Source: Arthrobacter sp. ov118 (GTDB lineage: Bacteria > Actinomycetota > Actinomycetes > Actinomycetales > Micrococcaceae). From it: a DNA stretch of 64,000 bases. Position numbers and translations under genes: made by a program. Location of the stretch: the NCBI RefSeq assembly GCF_900116495.1, contig NZ_FPAY01000010.1, positions 124,001 to 188,000 of the forward strand, read 5' to 3'. This document shows positions 61,367 through 64,000 of this stretch, piece after piece. Numbering within the stretch: position 1 is the stretch's first letter; each line of letters starts with the position of its first letter. Below the pieces are notes generated by a model that was not told where the DNA came from, ran no database searches, and worked only from the letters and a program-made list of their open reading frames with translations.

Positions 61367-63268
61367 TCAGTCGCCACCTTCGGCGGGGCGCAGGGTTTCG
61401 AGCAGCCGGTCAATCACGCCAGCGTCTTCGACCGTGGACGGCACCACGTAGTCGTCGCCGTCGGCGATCTGGCGCATGGTCTTGCGCAGGATCTTCCCTG
61501 ACCGTGTCTTGGGCAGGGCGTCCACCACCGTGACGTGCTTGAAGTCCGCCACGGCTCCGATGTCGCGCCGGACCAGGGCGACCAGGTCCTTGGCCAGAAC
61601 CTCGGCGGGGACGTCCACCCCGGACTTGAGGACTACATAGCCGCTGGGCCGCTGGCCCTTGAGCGGGTCGGCAAGGCCGATGACGGCGCATTCGGCGACG
61701 GCAGGGTGCTGGCCGATCACCTGTTCCATTGCGCCGGTGGAGAGCCGGTGTCCGGCGACGTTGATGATGTCGTCGGTACGGCCCATGACATAGACGTACC
61801 CGTCCTCATCGCGGTAGCCGGAGTCGCCCGTGGCGTAGTAGCCGTCAAACGCCTGGAGGTAGGAGGAAACATAGCGTTCGTCGTTGCGCCAGAGCGTGGT
61901 CAGAGTACCTGGCGGCAGTGGTAGTTCCAGGACAATGTTGCCTTCCGTGCCGGCCTCGACGTCCCCGCCGGCGCCGTCGACGATGTTCAGGCGGAATCCC
62001 GGCATCGGGACGCTGGGTGAGCCTGCCTTAATGGGGAGTTCATCAAGGCCCCGGGGGTTGGCGCAGATGGCCCAGCCGGTCTCGGTCTGCCACCAGTGGT
62101 CAACCACAGGAACGCCCAGGACGCGGGAGGCCCAGTGAAAGGTGTCGGTATCCAGGCGCTCGCCCGCCGCGAACAAGGTGCGCAGGCTGGAAATGTCGTA
62201 ATCTTCCAGGAGTTTCGCCTCGGGGTCGGCCTTGCGGATGGCACGCAGGGCGGTGGGCGCTGTGAAGAGCACGTTGACCTTGTGGTCCTGGACCACCCGC
62301 CAGAACGCGCCGGCGTCGGGGGTCCCCACCGGCTTTCCCTCGTACAGCACGGTGGTGGCGCCGGCCAGCAGCGGCCCGTAGACGATGTAGGAGTGGCCCA
62401 CCACCCAGCCGACGTCCGATGCCGTCCACATGACGTCCCCCGGGCCGACATCGTAAACGTTCTCCATCGTCCATTGCAGGGCAACGGCATGGCCGCCGTT
62501 GTCCCGCACCACACCCTTCGGCGTGCCGGTGGTGCCCGAGGTGTAGAGGATGTAAAGAGGATCAGAGGCCTTGACATCGACAGGCGCGGCGGGCGCGGCG
62601 GAGGCCATTTCCGTGTCCCAGTCGAGCCACCCCGGGTGTTGGGCCACGGACCCGGCGAAGCCTTCCCTGGCCTTGACCAACACCGGGATGTCCGCAGCAT
62701 CGGCGATGCCGAGGGCCTCGGCGACGGCAGGCAGGTATTCAATCCGGCGCGCTGGCTCGATGCCGCCGGAGGCCGTCACTACCGCGGCGGGGGCCGCGTC
62801 CCGGATGCGGGCGGCAAGTTCCTTGGGGGCAAAGCCGCCGAAGACAACGGAGTGCACTGCGCCGAGTCGCGCGGTGGCCAGCATCGCTATGGCGGCCTCG
62901 GGGATCATCGGCATGTAGATCACCACACGGTCCCCTTTGCCGACGCCACTGCGGCGCAGGACACCGGCAAACCGGGCCACGAGCTCCGTGAGTTCGGCAT
63001 AGCTGTAGCTTTTTTGCTCGCCGAGCATGGCGGAGTCGTATATCAACGCGTCCTGTGCACCCCTGCCCTGTGCCACGTGCCGGTCCAGCGCGTTGTAGGA
63101 GGTATTCAGGGCCCCGTCCGGAAACCAGTCATAGAGCGGAGCCCGGCTGGAGTCGAGGGCCAGCCCGGGCGGGGTGGACCAGGACACCCTTTGCGCGGCC
63201 TCCAGCCAGAACTCCGCGGGCTGCTCGAGGCTCCGACGGTAAGCGTCCGGGTAGCTCTTGGTGACCAT
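61367..63268 (-). CDS. prpE: Propionyl-CoA synthetase (PrpE-type acyl-CoA synthetase)
   Basis: AMP-forming short-chain acyl-CoA synthetase, probably for propionate. The 633-residue protein has the N-terminal 'SYPDAYRRSLEQPAEFW', 'VVFGGFAPKELAARI', the AMP motif 'LYTSGTTGTPKGVVRDNGG', 'DHWWQTETGWAI', 'YYATGDSGYRDEDGYVYVMGRTDDIINVAGHRLSTG' and the catalytic C-terminal 'PKTRSGKILRKTMRQI' with the acetylatable lysine. The 'VVRDNGGHAVAL' block after the phosphate loop is characteristic of PrpE rather than Acs. ATG at 63268 is chosen over GTG 63286 because AGGA lies eight bases before it. Divergent from a GntR gene, whose operators lie between. Confidence 0.92.
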   Translation of the reverse strand: MVTKSYPDAYRRSLEQPAEFWLEAAQRVSWSTPPGLALDSSRAPLYDWFPDGALNTSYNALDRHVAQGRGAQDALIYDSAMLGEQKSYSYAELTELVARFAGVLRRSGVGKGDRVVIYMPMIPEAAIAMLATARLGAVHSVVFGGFAPKELAARIRDAAPAAVVTASGGIEPARRIEYLPAVAEALGIADAADIPVLVKAREGFAGSVAQHPGWLDWDTEMASAAPAAPVDVKASDPLYILYTSGTTGTPKGVVRDNGGHAVALQWTMENVYDVGPGDVMWTASDVGWVVGHSYIVYGPLLAGATTVLYEGKPVGTPDAGAFWRVVQDHKVNVLFTAPTALRAIRKADPEAKLLEDYDISSLRTLFAAGERLDTDTFHWASRVLGVPVVDHWWQTETGWAICANPRGLDELPIKAGSPSVPMPGFRLNIVDGAGGDVEAGTEGNIVLELPLPPGTLTTLWRNDERYVSSYLQAFDGYYATGDSGYRDEDGYVYVMGRTDDIINVAGHRLSTGAMEQVIGQHPAVAECAVIGLADPLKGQRPSGYVVLKSGVDVPAEVLAKDLVALVRRDIGAVADFKHVTVVDALPKTRSGKILRKTMRQIADGDDYVVPSTVEDAGVIDRLLETLRPAEGGD

Positions 63269-63341
63269 GGGATCAATCCTGTCCACGACATTGTGATGCA
63301 GACCATGCTAGACCGGGACCAGCGGGCGGCACAAGGGGTTT

Positions 63342-63412
63342 TGTATACACAAGGACGCGGCATCTGCATATTCTCCGGCGAATACTAGGCAGGGGCCGCA
63401 ACTCTGTATACA
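63342..63412. promoter_or_regulatory. Pair of TGTATACA operators between prpE and the GntR gene
   Basis: The 8-bp palindrome TGTATACA occurs at 63342-63349 and 63405-63412, 63 bp apart (six helical turns). It is the only match in this gap and both copies lie in the divergent region. FCD-type GntR regulators commonly bind TGTATACA-like sites. Assignment to the adjacent GntR protein is inference. Confidence 0.65.
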
Positions 63413-63455
63413 CTGATTATGCTCAGCTCAGACAGAAACCGCCGAAGGAGGCAGG

Positions 63456-64000
63456 ATGCGCGCCAGCGACAAGGCCTATGCGGCGCTGCGCGACGACATC
63501 ATCGAATGGCGGCTCCTGCCCGGAACGGTGCTCGCGGAGGTGGAACAGTCGGAGCGTCTTGGCATCTCGCGCACCCCGCTGCGGGAGGCCCTGAGCCGGC
63601 TCACGGCCGAAGGGCTGACGACGGCGGCCGGCGGGCGCGGCGTCGTCGTGACCGACATTTCCCTGGAGGACATCGACGAATTGTTCGAACTGCGCGAGAC
63701 CCTCGAAGGGAGGGCCGCCGCCCTGGCCGCGGAGCGCGGCGACCCGGCGACCTTCGATGCGTTGCGGCGCGAGCTGCTCGAGGCCCCGGAACTGATCGGC
63801 GGCCAGGATCCGGCCCTGCACGACTACTACTGCCTGGTGGGCCGGCTGGACGCGGCCATCGACGCCGCCATCTCCAACGCGTACCTCGTCCAGGCCATGC
63901 GCAGCCTCCGCGTCCATCTGGTGCGCGTCCGGCGCTTGGCCGCCGACGACGCCGCCCGGCTCACCGCCGCCGCCGCCGAGCACGCCGCCATTGCCGAGGC
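63456..64000 (+). CDS. GntR-family regulator (FCD/FadR subfamily), cut by window end
   Basis: Transcriptional regulator, 181 residues seen; the C-terminus is outside the window. The N-terminal winged HTH reads 'KAYAALRDDIIEWRLLPGT...ISRTPLREALSRLTAEGL', a clear GntR domain, followed by the helical FCD effector domain ('ISLEDIDELFELRETLEGRAAALAAERG'). The ATG has AAGGAGG five bases before it. It is divergent from prpE, with two TGTATACA boxes between. The likely ligand is an organic acid or acyl-CoA intermediate; propionate/methylcitrate control is inference from context. Confidence 0.9.
   Translation, partial: MRASDKAYAALRDDIIEWRLLPGTVLAEVEQSERLGISRTPLREALSRLTAEGLTTAAGGRGVVVTDISLEDIDELFELRETLEGRAAALAAERGDPATFDALRRELLEAPELIGGQDPALHDYYCLVGRLDAAIDAAISNAYLVQAMRSLRVHLVRVRRLAADDAARLTAAAAEHAAIAE

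Overview
This is a high-GC actinobacterial chromosome segment, most likely Arthrobacter/Pseudarthrobacter (Micrococcaceae). The pointers are the GC-rich codon usage with many GTG starts, the full actinobacterial dcw gene order, Wag31/SepF division genes, Mycobacterium-like gene neighbourhoods, and a MurE that lacks the diaminopimelate-type motif. Almost every reading frame belongs to a recognisable core gene. I see no transposase, prophage, CRISPR array or plasmid gene.

Region 1 (1-23,110, all minus strand) is one long division and cell-wall block. Read in its own direction it runs mraZ, rsmH, ftsL, ftsI, murE, murF, mraY, murD, ftsW, murG, murC, ftsQ, ftsZ, pgeF, a PLP-homeostasis gene, sepF, a YggT gene, divIVA, lspA, an RluA-type pseudouridine synthase and the 5' end of dnaE. 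Many neighbours overlap by 1-17 bases. A promoter with three 10-bp-phased boxes precedes mraZ, and hairpin terminators follow sepF, ftsZ and divIVA.

Region 2 (23,415-33,000) holds a DUF3040 membrane protein, dinB, a lipoprotein, a polyprenyl diphosphate synthase, an Rv2175c-like DNA-binding protein, a LysM/transglycosylase protein, a PASTA Ser/Thr kinase (PknL position) and a class II DAHP synthase. The order resembles the M. tuberculosis Rv2173-Rv2178c neighbourhood. Region 3 (33,106-43,093) carries lipid and central-carbon genes: an acyltransferase, two tandem alpha/beta hydrolases, a membrane protein, a ROK sugar kinase, a long-chain acyl-CoA ligase and pyruvate carboxylase.

Region 4 (43,415-47,561) has a stand-alone ParA-like ATPase and the conserved cluster MerR / bifunctional nuclease / FtsR-type MerR / GarA-type FHA protein / gcvH. 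Region 5 (47,796-57,052) has an Fpg/Nei glycosylase, tRNA-Pro(GGG), and the der, plsC, cmk, tyrA, rluB, scpB, scpA, parA block, which couples chromosome organisation with ribosome assembly and nucleotide metabolism. Region 6 (57,403-64,000) is organic-acid metabolism: a DctA transporter divergent from a CitA/CitB-type two-component system, then a PrpE-type acyl-CoA synthetase divergent from a GntR regulator cut by the window end.

I did not find a clear new multi-gene system. The most unusual signals are non-coding: two copies of a long interspersed palindrome at convergent gene ends, a boxed mraZ promoter, a paired GntR operator, three putative leaderless starts with identical spacing, and a perfect 26-bp palindrome between pyc and the orphan ParA gene.
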